Positions 9,245 through 17,525 of a stretch of DNA of 64,000 bases are shown here, piece by piece (positions within the stretch are counted from its first letter, which is position 1; the number at the start of each line of letters is the position of its first letter). Source of the DNA: an uncultured Paracoccaceae bacterium (GTDB taxonomy: Bacteria > Pseudomonadota > Alphaproteobacteria > Rhodobacterales > Rhodobacteraceae); NCBI GenBank assembly GCA_947498985.1, contig CANMMF010000008.1, positions 124,001 to 188,000 of the forward strand, given 5' to 3'. A model generated the notes under the pieces. It was not told where the DNA came from. It did not search any database and was given only the letters and a program-made list of their open reading frames with translations. A program made the translations under genes and the position numbers.

Positions 9245-11035
9245 TTAATCGGAGGCGTTGACCACGCGTTCGAGCCGCGCCGGACGGAAATCCGGGCGCA
9301 CGTCCAGAAGCGGTGCGATGCGGGTGATCATCTCGGCCGCCACCGGCACCGCGGTCCAGCCTGCGGTGCGGCGCACCTTGGTGCCGGAGGTCTCGACCGG
9401 CTCGTCCAGCGTGACGATCAGCACATAGCGCGGGTCATGGGCCGGAAAGATCGACGCAAAGGTCGCGATGACCTTGTCGTTGTAATAGCCGCCGCCGCGC
9501 TCGCGGGGCTTGTCGGCGGTGCCGGTCTTGCCGCCCACGTGATAGCCCGGTACTTCGCCAAAGCTCGCCGTGCCCTCGGTCACCACCTTGCGCAGCATCA
9601 CCCGTGCGGCATCCGCCGCACGCTGGCTCATGACACGCTCGCCCAGTTGCGGGCCGGTCTGCCTGAGGATCGTCGGCTTCACCGAATAGCCGCCATTGGC
9701 AATTGCCGCATAGCCCGCGGCCAGATGCAGCGGCGAGGTCGAGAGCCCGTGCCCGTAAGAGATCGTGACCGCCGAAAGATCCGTCCAGCGCTTGGGATAA
9801 AGCGGCGCGCCGCCCTTGGCCTCGACAATCTCCAGCGGTGTGGCGTCAAGCTGGCCGAGCGCGCGAAGGAACGCCTGCTGGCGACCGGGACCGATGGCCA
9901 GTGCCATCTTGCCGGTGCCCCGGTTGGAGCTTTTCACGATGATCTTCTCGACGCTGAGCGCGCCGTAATTCTTGTTGCGGAACTCGCCGATGCGGTGCCC
10001 GCCCACCTTCATCGGCGGGGCGGTGTCGATCACCGTGTCGGCATTGACCAGCCCGAGATCGATGGCCTGGGCCGCGGCGAAGATCTTGTAGGTAGAGCCC
10101 AGCTCATAGACCCCCTGCACCGCACGATTGAAAAGCGGACTGTCCGAGGGGTTGCCTTCGGTCGGCGGGCGGGGCCGGTCGTTGGGGTCGAAATCGGGCA
10201 GCGAAACGATGGAGATCACCTCGCCGGTCCTGACATCCATCAGCACCGAGGCCGCCCCCTTGGCGTTCATGATCTTCATGCCCGCATCAAGCACCCGTTC
10301 AGAAGCCGCCTGCACGGTCAGATCCAGCGACAGCGCCAGCGGCGCGCCTTCGCGCGCCGGATCGCGCAGCTCCGCGTCATAGAATTTCTCGATCCCGGCG
10401 GTGCCGATCACCTCTGCCGAATGCACACCCTCGCGGCCAAAGCTCGCGCCGCCCAGGATATGCGCGGCCAGCGCGCCATTGGGGTAAAGCCGCATCTCGC
10501 GCGGACCAAAAAGCAATCCCGGCTCGCCGATATCATGCACCATCTGCATTTGCTCGGGGCTGATCTTGCGCTTGACCCAGAGGAATTTGCGCTTGGGATC
10601 GGTGAGCTGTCTGGTCAGCTTCCCGGCGTCGAGATCGGGGAAGATCGCGGCCAGCGCCTCGGCGGCGCGCTCGGGCTCGATCATCTGGTTGGGATGCGCA
10701 TAAAGGCTGTGCGTGCTCATGTTGGTGGCCAGCACCCGGCCATGGCGGTCGGTGATGTCGGCGCGGCTGGCGATGATCGAGGCGCCGGAGGCCTGCGCGC
10801 GCGGCTCTGTGGGCTCGGAGGCTGCCAGCATGCCCATGCGCGCCCCGACAACCGAAAAGGCGCAGAAGAACATCACACCCAGCACCAGAAGCCGCCCTTC
10901 GGCGCGCACCCGTGCGCGGTCGCGCATCTCTTCATGGCGGATGCGCAGGTTTTCGCGCTCGATGGCATCGGGATTTTCGCCCTTGGCGCGGGCTTCGAGG
11001 ATACGCGCCAGCGGGCGCAGCGGTGTGCGGATCAT
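9245..11035 (-). CDS. ftsI: Septal peptidoglycan transpeptidase FtsI (PBP3)
   Basis: Class B penicillin-binding protein, 596 residues, anchored by one N-terminal membrane helix (about residues 47-65, LLVLGVMFFCAFSVVGA), with the catalytic domain in the periplasm. The non-catalytic pedestal begins around RADITDRHGRVLATNM. The transpeptidase motifs are all present: SxxK as STYK in YELGSTYKIFAAAQ near residue 317, SxN as SSN in VKSSNRGTG, and KTG in VGGKTGTADKP near residue 505. The start overlaps the ftsL stop by 4 bp, so it is probably coupled to ftsL translation. The N-terminal cytoplasmic tail is long, about 45 residues. Confidence 0.95.
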   Translation of the reverse strand: MIRTPLRPLARILEARAKGENPDAIERENLRIRHEEMRDRARVRAEGRLLVLGVMFFCAFSVVGARMGMLAASEPTEPRAQASGASIIASRADITDRHGRVLATNMSTHSLYAHPNQMIEPERAAEALAAIFPDLDAGKLTRQLTDPKRKFLWVKRKISPEQMQMVHDIGEPGLLFGPREMRLYPNGALAAHILGGASFGREGVHSAEVIGTAGIEKFYDAELRDPAREGAPLALSLDLTVQAASERVLDAGMKIMNAKGAASVLMDVRTGEVISIVSLPDFDPNDRPRPPTEGNPSDSPLFNRAVQGVYELGSTYKIFAAAQAIDLGLVNADTVIDTAPPMKVGGHRIGEFRNKNYGALSVEKIIVKSSNRGTGKMALAIGPGRQQAFLRALGQLDATPLEIVEAKGGAPLYPKRWTDLSAVTISYGHGLSTSPLHLAAGYAAIANGGYSVKPTILRQTGPQLGERVMSQRAADAARVMLRKVVTEGTASFGEVPGYHVGGKTGTADKPRERGGGYYNDKVIATFASIFPAHDPRYVLIVTLDEPVETSGTKVRRTAGWTAVPVAAEMITRIAPLLDVRPDFRPARLERVVNASD

Positions 11036-11376
11036 TGGCTCACTCCGGCGCTTGTCACGTCAATCGGTTCGGTGATGGAAATCGGTCGCGGCAAGGGAAA
11101 GATCACCCGGTCGACGGTGTCGAACTGCTCGGGTCTGAGCGGCAAGAGCCCCAGCCGGTCGAAATTGATATCCGCCAGATCGCGCAGCCGGTCGGGGCGG
11201 TTGAGATAGGCCCATTCGGCATTCAGCACCGCCAGCCGTTCGCGGGCCGCCGCGATGTCGCGACGCAGGTCGCTGACCCGGTCAAGCTCTGCCTGCGTGG
11301 TGTAATTTTCGCGATAGGCCCAGAAACCGGAGCCGATCACGGCAAGCGCTGTCAGGACATAAATCAGGCTGCGCAT
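11032..11376 (-). CDS. ftsL: Cell division protein FtsL
   Basis: Small bitopic divisome protein, 114 residues. A short N-terminus leads straight into a membrane helix (residues 3-21, LIYVLTALAVIGSGFWAY), followed by a periplasmic coiled coil (residues 25-60, LDRVSDLRRDIAAARERLAVL) and a conserved Rhodobacterales tail with YLNRPDRLRDLAD. FtsL proteins diverge strongly, so assignment rests on topology, the tail and position between rsmH and ftsI. Confidence 0.88.
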   Translation of the reverse strand: MRSLIYVLTALAVIGSGFWAYRENYTTQAELDRVSDLRRDIAAARERLAVLNAEWAYLNRPDRLRDLADINFDRLGLLPLRPEQFDTVDRVIFPLPRPISITEPIDVTSAGVSQ

Positions 11377-11380
11377 GGGC

Positions 11381-12385
11381 TTAACGTCTCCTCTTGATGT
11401 TTTGGATCATCTGCGGCATGGCGATCTCCGCAGCCGCCACGTCGCGCGCGGGCACGCTTGTGCGCCGCGCCACCCGCAGCTTGGCAGAGCGCGCGCGCGG
11501 GTTGACGGCGCGCTCATCGTCACTTGCCGCCACCGCCTTGCGGGTCAGCAGATCGAAGGGCTGTGTGGGTGTGTGGTCGTCGTGGCCATAGCGGTTCACG
11601 TGGCGCTTGGGCTCGCCATGCAGCTGGAAGAAGCGCTTGACCATCCGGTCCTCGACCGAATGAAACGTCACCACGGCGAGCCTGCCGCCGGGCCGGAGCA
11701 CCCGTTCGGCGGCCATCAGCCCTTGCCAGAGCGCGTCATACTCACCGTTCACCGCAATCCGCAGCCCCTGAAAGCTGCGGGTCGCGGGATGGCTCTGCCC
11801 CGGCTTGGCGCGCGGCAGGCAGGCCTCGACGATCCCGGCCAGCTGCAATGTCGTCTCAATCGGTCCCTCCGCGCGGGCTGCAACAATCGCCTTTGCAATC
11901 CGGCGCGAGGCCCGCTCTTCGCCATAAAGATAGAGGATGTCAGCAATCTCGGCCTCGCCTGCGTCATTCACGATATCGGCCGCCGACCGCCCGTCACCGC
12001 CCATCCGCATATCGAGCGGCCCGTCGCGCATGAAGGAAAACCCGCGCTCTGCGCGATCCAGCTGCATCGACGAGACGCCGAGATCCAGCACAACCCCGTC
12101 CGCGGCGTCGCAAACCTCGTCCAAGCGCGAGAAATTGCCCTCCACCAGCGTCACCCGCGCGGCGAAAGGTGCAATCCAGTCGAGCGCCATCTCATGCGCC
12201 AGCGGATCCCGGTCGATGCCGATCACGTGGTCGGCCCCCGCCTCCAGCAATCCGCGCGTGTAGCCGCCCGCGCCCAGAGTGCCGTCGATCCAGATGCCCG
12301 CCACCGGGGCCACCGCCTCCAGCAAGGGGGCCAGGAGGACGGGAATATGCGGGTCTGCGTCGGGAATGCGCGTCCGCCCGGCCAT
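11381..12385 (-). CDS. rsmH: 16S rRNA (cytosine(1402)-N(4))-methyltransferase RsmH
   Basis: SAM-dependent methyltransferase modifying C1402 of 16S rRNA. About 334 residues. [13 protein letters not shown] and [18 protein letters not shown] form the SAM motif I region; [20 protein letters not shown] and [16 protein letters not shown] are strongly conserved family stretches. [20 protein letters not shown] lies in the C-terminal half. ATG 12385 is chosen because GGAG sits 8 nt upstream inside the end of mraZ; a GTG at 12388 lies one codon earlier. It directly follows the mraZ stop. Confidence 0.95.
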   Translation of the reverse strand: MAGRTRIPDADPHIPVLLAPLLEAVAPVAGIWIDGTLGAGGYTRGLLEAGADHVIGIDRDPLAHEMALDWIAPFAARVTLVEGNFSRLDEVCDAADGVVLDLGVSSMQLDRAERGFSFMRDGPLDMRMGGDGRSAADIVNDAGEAEIADILYLYGEERASRRIAKAIVAARAEGPIETTLQLAGIVEACLPRAKPGQSHPATRSFQGLRIAVNGEYDALWQGLMAAERVLRPGGRLAVVTFHSVEDRMVKRFFQLHGEPKRHVNRYGHDDHTPTQPFDLLTRKAVAASDDERAVNPRARSAKLRVARRTSVPARDVAAAEIAMPQMIQNIKRRR

Positions 12386-12388
12386 CAC

Positions 12389-12898
12389 TTACGCTCCGGG
12401 TTTCTGATCCAGCAGGATGAGCGGATCGAAATCGTCGGGCAGATCGTCAAGCCATTCCTCGGTCCTGGCCTGCTCTTCGGCCTCGTAGGTCGCGGGCGTC
12501 CAGATCTGGAACGTGTCGCCCGACGCGATGAAGAACGCCTCGTTGCCGATGCCGATCTTCTCGCGCAGCTTGGCGGGCAACACGATGCGGCCGGTTTCAT
12601 CCACGCTGGTGGGCATCGACTGCCCGTTGAAGAGCCGCTCCAGCATCTTGCGCTCGATGGAGCCGCGCGGCAGGGCGGCGATCTTGTCATCCACCTCCTC
12701 GATGGCGTCCATGGTGTAGCATTCGAGGTATTTGCGCCGGTGATCGCCATAAACGATCACGAACTCGGGCGAGAGGCCGTCCGTCCAGTTGGGATCGCCC
12801 GCCTCAAGCACACGACGGAACGAGGCCGGGATTGACACCCGCCCTTTGCCATCCACCTTGTGATGACTTTCGCCCCTGAACTTAAGCCTGCGGCCCAC
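12389..12898 (-). CDS. mraZ: Transcriptional regulator MraZ
   Basis: AbrB-like double-domain DNA-binding protein that heads the dcw cluster and, in studied bacteria, represses its own promoter. 169 residues, slightly longer than the roughly 145-residue norm because of an acidic C-terminal tail. The first domain has KVDGKGRVSIPASFRRVLE and the second VDETGRIVLPAKLREKIGI, the duplicated swapped-hairpin motif. The start is GTG at 12898. Candidate binding sites are the four boxes near 13500-13537, about 600 bp upstream, an unusually long distance for autoregulation. Confidence 0.94.
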   Translation of the reverse strand: MGRRLKFRGESHHKVDGKGRVSIPASFRRVLEAGDPNWTDGLSPEFVIVYGDHRRKYLECYTMDAIEEVDDKIAALPRGSIERKMLERLFNGQSMPTSVDETGRIVLPAKLREKIGIGNEAFFIASGDTFQIWTPATYEAEEQARTEEWLDDLPDDFDPLILLDQKPGA

Positions 12899-12949
12899 TG
12901 TCCCGACCGGCCCTTTCCTTCCCCCCGAAACCTGAAGCTGAAACGAGAT

Positions 12950-12987
12950 ACGGCGGGTTGATCAGCTGCCATTGATCAACCCGCCGT
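12950..12987. promoter_or_regulatory. Perfect 15-bp inverted repeat upstream of mraZ
   Basis: ACGGCGGGTTGATCA (12950-12964) and its exact reverse complement (12973-12987) flank the 8-nt loop GCTGCCAT. It ends 51 bp upstream of the mraZ GTG. No T-tract follows on either strand, so it is not a standard terminator. It could be an operator or a stable hairpin in the mraZ leader RNA. Confidence 0.6.
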
Positions 12988-13182
12988 CTGACCCGCTCTC
13001 GCGGGTGTCTCCGACTGCGCGCGCCACCTGGGGGGATGTCTGCTCGCCCGCGCGCCGGATCCTTGTTGTCACGATGAAAGGCGGTGCCTGTATGAAGCCT
13101 GCTCTTTTATTGTTTTTTTGAGTTCGGTGCGGGGTCTTGGTTGCCCCTCGTCCGTCTCTCATCGTGTGACATAGGGATGCCA

Positions 13183-13197
13183 TGGGAAATCGTGGGT
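13183..13197 (+). promoter_or_regulatory. MraZ-type box pair on the plus strand
   Basis: TGGGAAATCGTGGGT contains two TGGGN units with 10-bp spacing. The core TGGGAAATCGTGGG is identical to the minus-strand sequence of the box pair at 13500-13515. It therefore forms a widely spaced inverted copy of the main operator. Confidence 0.45.
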
Positions 13198-13499
13198 GGC
13201 AACAGTTTTCTGTGGAAAACCGGCACAGGATGTTGAGTCCGGAACCCCTGAAAAACAACATATAGAGGGAATTTGAGTGCTTTTCGGGACAGATGCGGTG
13301 GGATAAAAGACAAAAGCACACAACATATAGTTTCTCGATACACTCCTATTTTTTCCCATAATTTCCCGGAAAATCCGCAGGATCTCCGGAATATCCTGAA
13401 TTTCTTGACCTGTCAGCCCCCGAAATCCGCAGAATATCCGGCGATTCCGGCCAAATTGATTCGAATCACCCAGCGGAATGCCATCTGCCCGCCCCCGTG

Positions 13500-13537
13500 T
13501 CCCACGATTTCCCACAGACAGTCCCACGCTTTCCCAC
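13500..13537 (-). promoter_or_regulatory. Four MraZ-type boxes
   Basis: On the minus strand GTGGGA occurs four times; the plus-strand TCCCAC copies start at 13500, 13510, 13522 and 13532, giving spacings of 10, 12 and 10 bp. Direct repeats of TGGGN with about 10-bp periodicity are the known MraZ operator in enterobacteria. They point towards mraZ, 602 bp away, and sit 68 bp upstream of the tatD start, so they could also act on tatD. Confidence 0.65.
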
Positions 13538-13604
13538 GCGCGGCCCGTCGCCGCCCTTCTTGACCCTGCGCGCGCCCACCGATACCTCCCGTCGCAGAGG
13601 ACAA

Positions 13605-14423
13605 ATGATGACCCAAGACCCTGACACCCCCCGGATCACCGACAGCCATTGCCATCTCGACTTCCCCGATTTCGAGAGTGAGCGCGCTGCCATAGTCGAC
13701 CGCGCGGCAGAGGCCGGGGTGCATCGCATGGTCACGATCTGCACCCGTCTGCGTCTGGAACCACAGGTGCGCGCCATCGCCGAGGCGCATGCACCGGTCT
13801 TTTTTGCGGCAGGCACCCACCCGATGAGTGCGGCGGACGAGCCGATGGCCACGGTGGACGAATTGAAAGCGCTGGCCGCGCATCCGAAGTTTGTGGGCAT
13901 CGGGGAGAGCGGGCTCGACTATCACTACACCGCCGAAAGCGCGGATCTGCAGAAACAAAGCCTGCGCATCCATATCGAAGCCGCACAGGAGACCGGCCTG
14001 CCGCTCATCATCCATGCGCGCGCCGCCGATGACGACATGGCGCGTATCCTGACCGACGGCTACCGGGCGCAGCCCTATAGCTGCGTCATGCACTGCTTTT
14101 CCTCGGGCGCGGGGCTGGCGCGCGCGGCCCTCGATCTGGGGTTCTACCTCTCGATGTCGGGCATCGCGGCGTTCCCCAAAAGCCAGGCGCTGCGCGACAT
14201 CTTCACCGCCGCCCCGCTCGACCGGATTCTGGTGGAGACCGACAGCCCCTACCTCGCGCCCCCGCCCTATCGCGGCAAACGCAACGAGCCGGCCTACGTC
14301 GCCCATACCGCCCGTGCGGGTGCCGAGGCGTTCGGCCTGGACTACGCCGATTTCGCCGCCGCGACAGAGGCCAATTTCGACCGTCTCTTTGCCAAGGCCG
14401 CGGCCTGGACCGCGCCCGCATGA
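13605..14423 (+). CDS. TatD-family metal-dependent hydrolase
   Basis: TatD-type TIM-barrel phosphoesterase, probably a Mg-dependent 3'-5' exonuclease in the cytoplasm. About 272 residues from the ATG at 13605, which has GCAGAGG just upstream; in-frame codons further up give a low-complexity, non-conserved extension. Metal-binding motifs are in order: TDSHCHLDFPDF at the N-terminus, GIGESGLDYHY near residue 100, IHARAADDD, MHCFSSGAG, and VETDSPYLAPPPYRGKRNEP near residue 210. Its stop overlaps the next start as ATGA, so the two form an operon. Confidence 0.93.
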   Translation: MMTQDPDTPRITDSHCHLDFPDFESERAAIVDRAAEAGVHRMVTICTRLRLEPQVRAIAEAHAPVFFAAGTHPMSAADEPMATVDELKALAAHPKFVGIGESGLDYHYTAESADLQKQSLRIHIEAAQETGLPLIIHARAADDDMARILTDGYRAQPYSCVMHCFSSGAGLARAALDLGFYLSMSGIAAFPKSQALRDIFTAAPLDRILVETDSPYLAPPPYRGKRNEPAYVAHTARAGAEAFGLDYADFAAATEANFDRLFAKAAAWTAPA

Positions 14424-15220
14424 GCGGTGAGCTGCGCTTTACCATCCTCGGCTGCGGCTCGTCGGGCGGTGTGCCGCGGCTGGGCGGCCATTGGGGTGAG
14501 TGCGATCCGCAGAACCCGCGCAACACGCGCCGCCGCTGTTCGATGCTGATTGAACGTGAGACGGAAGGCGGCGTCACCCGCGTGCTGATCGACACCTCTC
14601 CGGATCTGCGCGCGCAACTGCTTGACGCAGGCGTCGGTGCGCTGGACGGTGTGATCTGGACCCACAGCCATGCCGATCACGTACACGGGCTCGACGATCT
14701 GCGCATGATTGTCTTCAACATGCGCCAGCGGCTCGATTGCTGGGCCGATGGCCACACGCAGAACGATCTCTTCTCGCGCTTCGGCTATGCCTTTGTGCAG
14801 CCCGAAGGCTCGCCCTACCCGCCGATCCTGCAGATGCACACGATCGACGGCGCGGTCACGATCGACGGCGCGGGCGGCGCGATCACCCTGACCCCGTTCG
14901 AAGTGGGCCATGGCAGCATCGACGCTTTGGGGTTTCGCATCGGCGATCTGGCCTATCTGCCGGATGTGGCCGAGATCCCCGAGGATGTCTGGCCGATGCT
15001 GGACAATCTCGATTGCTGGATCCTCGACGCACTGCGCCGCACGCCGCACCCGACCCACGCGCATCTGGAGCGCAGCCTGGAATGGATTGCCCGTGCCGCG
15101 CCGCGCCGGGCGGTGCTGACCAACATGCATATCGACCTCGACTACGCCACGCTGGAGGCCGAGACGCCGGCCCATATCACGCCAGCCTATGACGGCATGG
15201 TCATCCGCTATGCGCTCTGA
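14420..15220 (+). CDS. PhnP-like metallo-beta-lactamase-fold hydrolase
   Basis: Cytoplasmic MBL-fold phosphodiesterase-type hydrolase, 266 residues. The N-terminus FTILGCGSSGGVPRLGG is typical of the PhnP/RNase Z-like branch. The metal-binding HxHxDH motif is THSHADHVHGLDDLR near residue 79. Later ligands are in FEVGHGSID (near residue 160) and the C-terminal TNMHIDLDY. It is translated from a start overlapping the tatD stop. The tatD-MBL pair is a common arrangement in Alphaproteobacteria; the true substrate is not known from sequence. Confidence 0.88.
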   Translation: MSGELRFTILGCGSSGGVPRLGGHWGECDPQNPRNTRRRCSMLIERETEGGVTRVLIDTSPDLRAQLLDAGVGALDGVIWTHSHADHVHGLDDLRMIVFNMRQRLDCWADGHTQNDLFSRFGYAFVQPEGSPYPPILQMHTIDGAVTIDGAGGAITLTPFEVGHGSIDALGFRIGDLAYLPDVAEIPEDVWPMLDNLDCWILDALRRTPHPTHAHLERSLEWIARAAPRRAVLTNMHIDLDYATLEAETPAHITPAYDGMVIRYAL

Positions 15221-15255
15221 CGCGACCGTCGCGCGGGCGGACGGCGCGGGATTGC

Positions 15256-15276
15256 GTATTTGCCAAAGAGAAGAAG
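15256..15276 (-). repeat. Dispersed Rhodobacterales intergenic repeat, copy 2 (partial)
   Basis: On the minus strand this reads CTTCTTCTCTTTGGCAAATA, matching the first half of the element at 52710. The rest of the 371-bp gap (15221-15591) between the MBL gene and the AEC transporter shows no gene or further recognised feature. Confidence 0.5.
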
Positions 15277-15591
15277 CCCAAAAGCGCACTCCTCCGGATA
15301 CGGAGCGCGGTCGGCACGCGGGATCGCCCGAAGTCCTTGCCCCAGGGGCCCGTCTGTGGCCGATCTGCGCGCGACATATTGCGGGGTCCCGCAGGCGAAA
15401 CGCCGTCACGGCCCGTCCGACCGGGCGCGCGAGGGCTGCTTACGAAACGGCGCTGTTTGCGTTTCTTCTCTTCCCGAACACGCATCTTCCCGACCCGCCC
15501 TGTCGCGTCACGGCGGTGATGGCAGCCCCCCAGCTTTTCCGGGCGCGGGGTGGGCGGGCGGGAGCGCCGGGAAAAGCGGGGCTGCGCTGAG

Positions 15592-16521
15592 ATGCAGGCG
15601 CTGCTCGACGTCATTCTACCGGTCTTTCTGGTCATCGGCGCAGGCTACGGTGCGGTCTGGCGCGGCTGGTTCAGCACATCCGGCGTCGACGGGCTCATGG
15701 CCTTCACGCAGAATTTCGCCATTCCCTGCCTGCTCTTCCGGGCGCTCTGGACGCTCGATCTCGGCCCCGATTTCGACCCCGCTCTGCTGCTCAGCTTCTA
15801 CACCGGCTCGGCCACCGGCTTCACCGCCGGTCTGCTGGGCGCGCGCTATCTTTTTGGGCGCGACTGGGAGGACGCGGTGGCCATCGGCTTTTGCTGCCTC
15901 TTCGCCAATTCTGTGATGATCGGGCTCGCCCTGACAGAGCGCGCCTACGGCACCGACGCGCTCAAGGCAAATTACGTGATTGTCGCGCTGCATTCGCCTT
16001 TCTGCTACGGCATCGGCATCACCGCGATGGAGATCGTCCGCGCCCGCGGCACCCCGGCCCGCCACGTGCCCGGCAAGGTCCTCAAGGCGATGTTCCGCAA
16101 CGCGCTGGTGATCGGGATCGGGCTTGGGCTTGCGGCCAATCTCCTCGACCTGCGGATCCCCAAACCCGCCACCGACGCGTTGGACATGATGATCCAGGCC
16201 GCCCTGCCCGCGGCACTTTTCGGCATGGGCGGTGTGCTCTGCCGTTACAAGCCGCAGGGCGATTTCCGCGTCATCGCCTATATCTGTGTGGTCTCGCTGG
16301 TGCTGCACCCGACCATCACCTACACGCTGGGCACGCTGACCGGCCTTTCGCGCGACGCGTTCCGCTCTGCGGTGCTGACCGCGGCGATGGCGCCGGGCAT
16401 CAACTCCTATGTCTTCGCCAACATGTATGGCCGCGCGCGTCGCGTGGCGGCCTCGTCCGTGCTGATCGCCACGGCCTTGTCGGTGCTGACCGCCTGGCTC
16501 TGGCTCTCGGTCCTGCCCTGA
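15592..16521 (+). CDS. AEC (auxin efflux carrier) family transporter
   Basis: Inner-membrane transporter of the AEC family (PF03547 type), 309 residues with about ten hydrophobic helices. Family members export or import dicarboxylates and other small anions; the substrate here cannot be read from sequence. It begins MQALLDVILPVFLVIGAGY, the standard first helix, and QNFAIPCLLFRAL follows around residue 43. The C-terminal repeat has PGINSYVFANMYGRA, similar to the conserved NxY-type segment. The start codon at 15592 overlaps a stop (TGAGATG) but has only a weak ribosome site. Confidence 0.88.
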   Translation: MQALLDVILPVFLVIGAGYGAVWRGWFSTSGVDGLMAFTQNFAIPCLLFRALWTLDLGPDFDPALLLSFYTGSATGFTAGLLGARYLFGRDWEDAVAIGFCCLFANSVMIGLALTERAYGTDALKANYVIVALHSPFCYGIGITAMEIVRARGTPARHVPGKVLKAMFRNALVIGIGLGLAANLLDLRIPKPATDALDMMIQAALPAALFGMGGVLCRYKPQGDFRVIAYICVVSLVLHPTITYTLGTLTGLSRDAFRSAVLTAAMAPGINSYVFANMYGRARRVAASSVLIATALSVLTAWLWLSVLP

Positions 16522-16583
16522 GGCCGCGCCCCATGGCGGCTTATCACCTTGCCGCGCCCGAGCCACGCGCCTAGCCTGCACGG

Positions 16584-17525
16584 ATGACCCCCGACCGTCC
16601 CCTTCTCGGCATCTCCCTGATGCTCGGCTTTTGTGTGCTGGCGCCGTTTGCCGACGCGCTGGCCAAGCTTCTGGGGCCGGAAATGAGCATCGGGCAACTG
16701 GTCTTTCTGCGCTTTGCCATACAGGCTGCGATCCTGGTGCCGCTGACGCTTGCCACCGCGCGGCCCTGGCGCATGACGCGCCGCATCGCGGCGCTGGTGG
16801 CGTTCCGCACGCTGCTGCACATCTCCGGCATCGCCACGATCTTCACCGCGCTGCTTTACCTGCCGCTCGCCGATGCCATTGCGATTGCCTATGTGATGCC
16901 CTTCATCCTGCTGCTGATGGGCTTCTGGTTTCTCGGCGAAGAGGTCGGCCTTCGCCGCATTGCCGCCTGCATCGCGGGATTTCTTGGCACGCTTCTGGTG
17001 ATCCAGCCCGCGTTCGAGGATGTCGGCTGGCCCGCGCTGCTGCCGGTGGCGGTGGCCTTTATCTTTGCGGGCTTCATGCTGGTCACCCGCCGCATCGCCA
17101 CCGAAACCGATCCGATCGCGATGCAGGCGGTCTCGGCGATGATGGCACTTGTGATCCTGCTGCCTGCCGTGGCACTGGTGCCGCAAGGGGCGCTGCCCGG
17201 GCTGGCCTGGAGCTCCCCCGGGGCCGGGATCTGGACGCTGGTGCTGCTCATGGGCGTCGCCGGAACGCTGGCGCATCTGCTACTGACCTGGTCGCTGCGC
17301 TACGCGCCCGCCTCGACGCTCGCCCCGATGCAATATCTCGAGATCCCGGTGGCCGCACTGGTCGGCTACCTGATCTTCGACGACCTGCCGGGCCCGCTGG
17401 CCAGTCTCGGCATTCTCGTGACCATCGCCGCGGGCGTCTATATCGTCATGCGCGAGCAGGCCATGTCGCGTCAGCTTCGGCCAGTGCCGCCATCACCCCG
17501 TCAAGGCACGCCACCGGCAGGATGA
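16584..17525 (+). CDS. EamA/DMT-family transporter
   Basis: Drug/metabolite transporter superfamily protein, 313 residues, two EamA domains of five helices each (about residues 7-140 and 150-285). PFADALAKLLGPEMSIGQLVFLRFAIQ is the first-repeat pattern, shown here over several segments, and LAPMQYLEIPVAALVGY is the matching segment of the second repeat. It likely effluxes small metabolites across the inner membrane. Its last 80 bp overlap the 3' end of the thiamine pyrophosphokinase gene on the other strand; the C-terminal tail encoded there is hydrophilic and dispensable-looking. Confidence 0.9.
   Translation: MTPDRPLLGISLMLGFCVLAPFADALAKLLGPEMSIGQLVFLRFAIQAAILVPLTLATARPWRMTRRIAALVAFRTLLHISGIATIFTALLYLPLADAIAIAYVMPFILLLMGFWFLGEEVGLRRIAACIAGFLGTLLVIQPAFEDVGWPALLPVAVAFIFAGFMLVTRRIATETDPIAMQAVSAMMALVILLPAVALVPQGALPGLAWSSPGAGIWTLVLLMGVAGTLAHLLLTWSLRYAPASTLAPMQYLEIPVAALVGYLIFDDLPGPLASLGILVTIAAGVYIVMREQAMSRQLRPVPPSPRQGTPPAG

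Larger units (their letters stand above)
12899..13604. other. AT-richer leader/promoter region between mraZ and tatD
   Basis: About 700 bp without a credible gene. It is visibly AT-richer than its surroundings, especially 13090-13460. It holds a perfect inverted repeat (12950-12987), a T-rich stretch near 13110-13121, an 11-bp repeat ACAACATATAG at 13255-13265 and 13320-13330, and an imperfect 26-bp direct repeat starting AAATCCGCAG at 13371 and again at 13423. Two groups of MraZ-type boxes lie at 13183-13197 and 13500-13537. Short reading frames in it have no family-like composition. Confidence 0.6.

Noticed and set aside
13446-13475. GATTCGAATCA as a tRNA T-loop
   Set aside because: No acceptor stem or anticodon arm can be formed around it.
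13205-13520. TGTGGAAAA and TTTCCCACA as possible DnaA boxes, hinting at a replication origin
   Set aside because: Both differ from TTATCCACA at key positions, and the TCCCAC units fit the regular MraZ spacing better; no origin-linked genes are nearby.
13159-13527. Small minus-strand frames in the mraZ leader
   Set aside because: No ribosome sites or protein-like composition; they overlap repeats and putative operator boxes.
12899-13604. RNase P RNA gene in the leader upstream of mraZ
   Set aside because: The conserved rnpB 5' segment (GAGGAAAGTCCGGGC type) and its 3' partner were not found on either strand.
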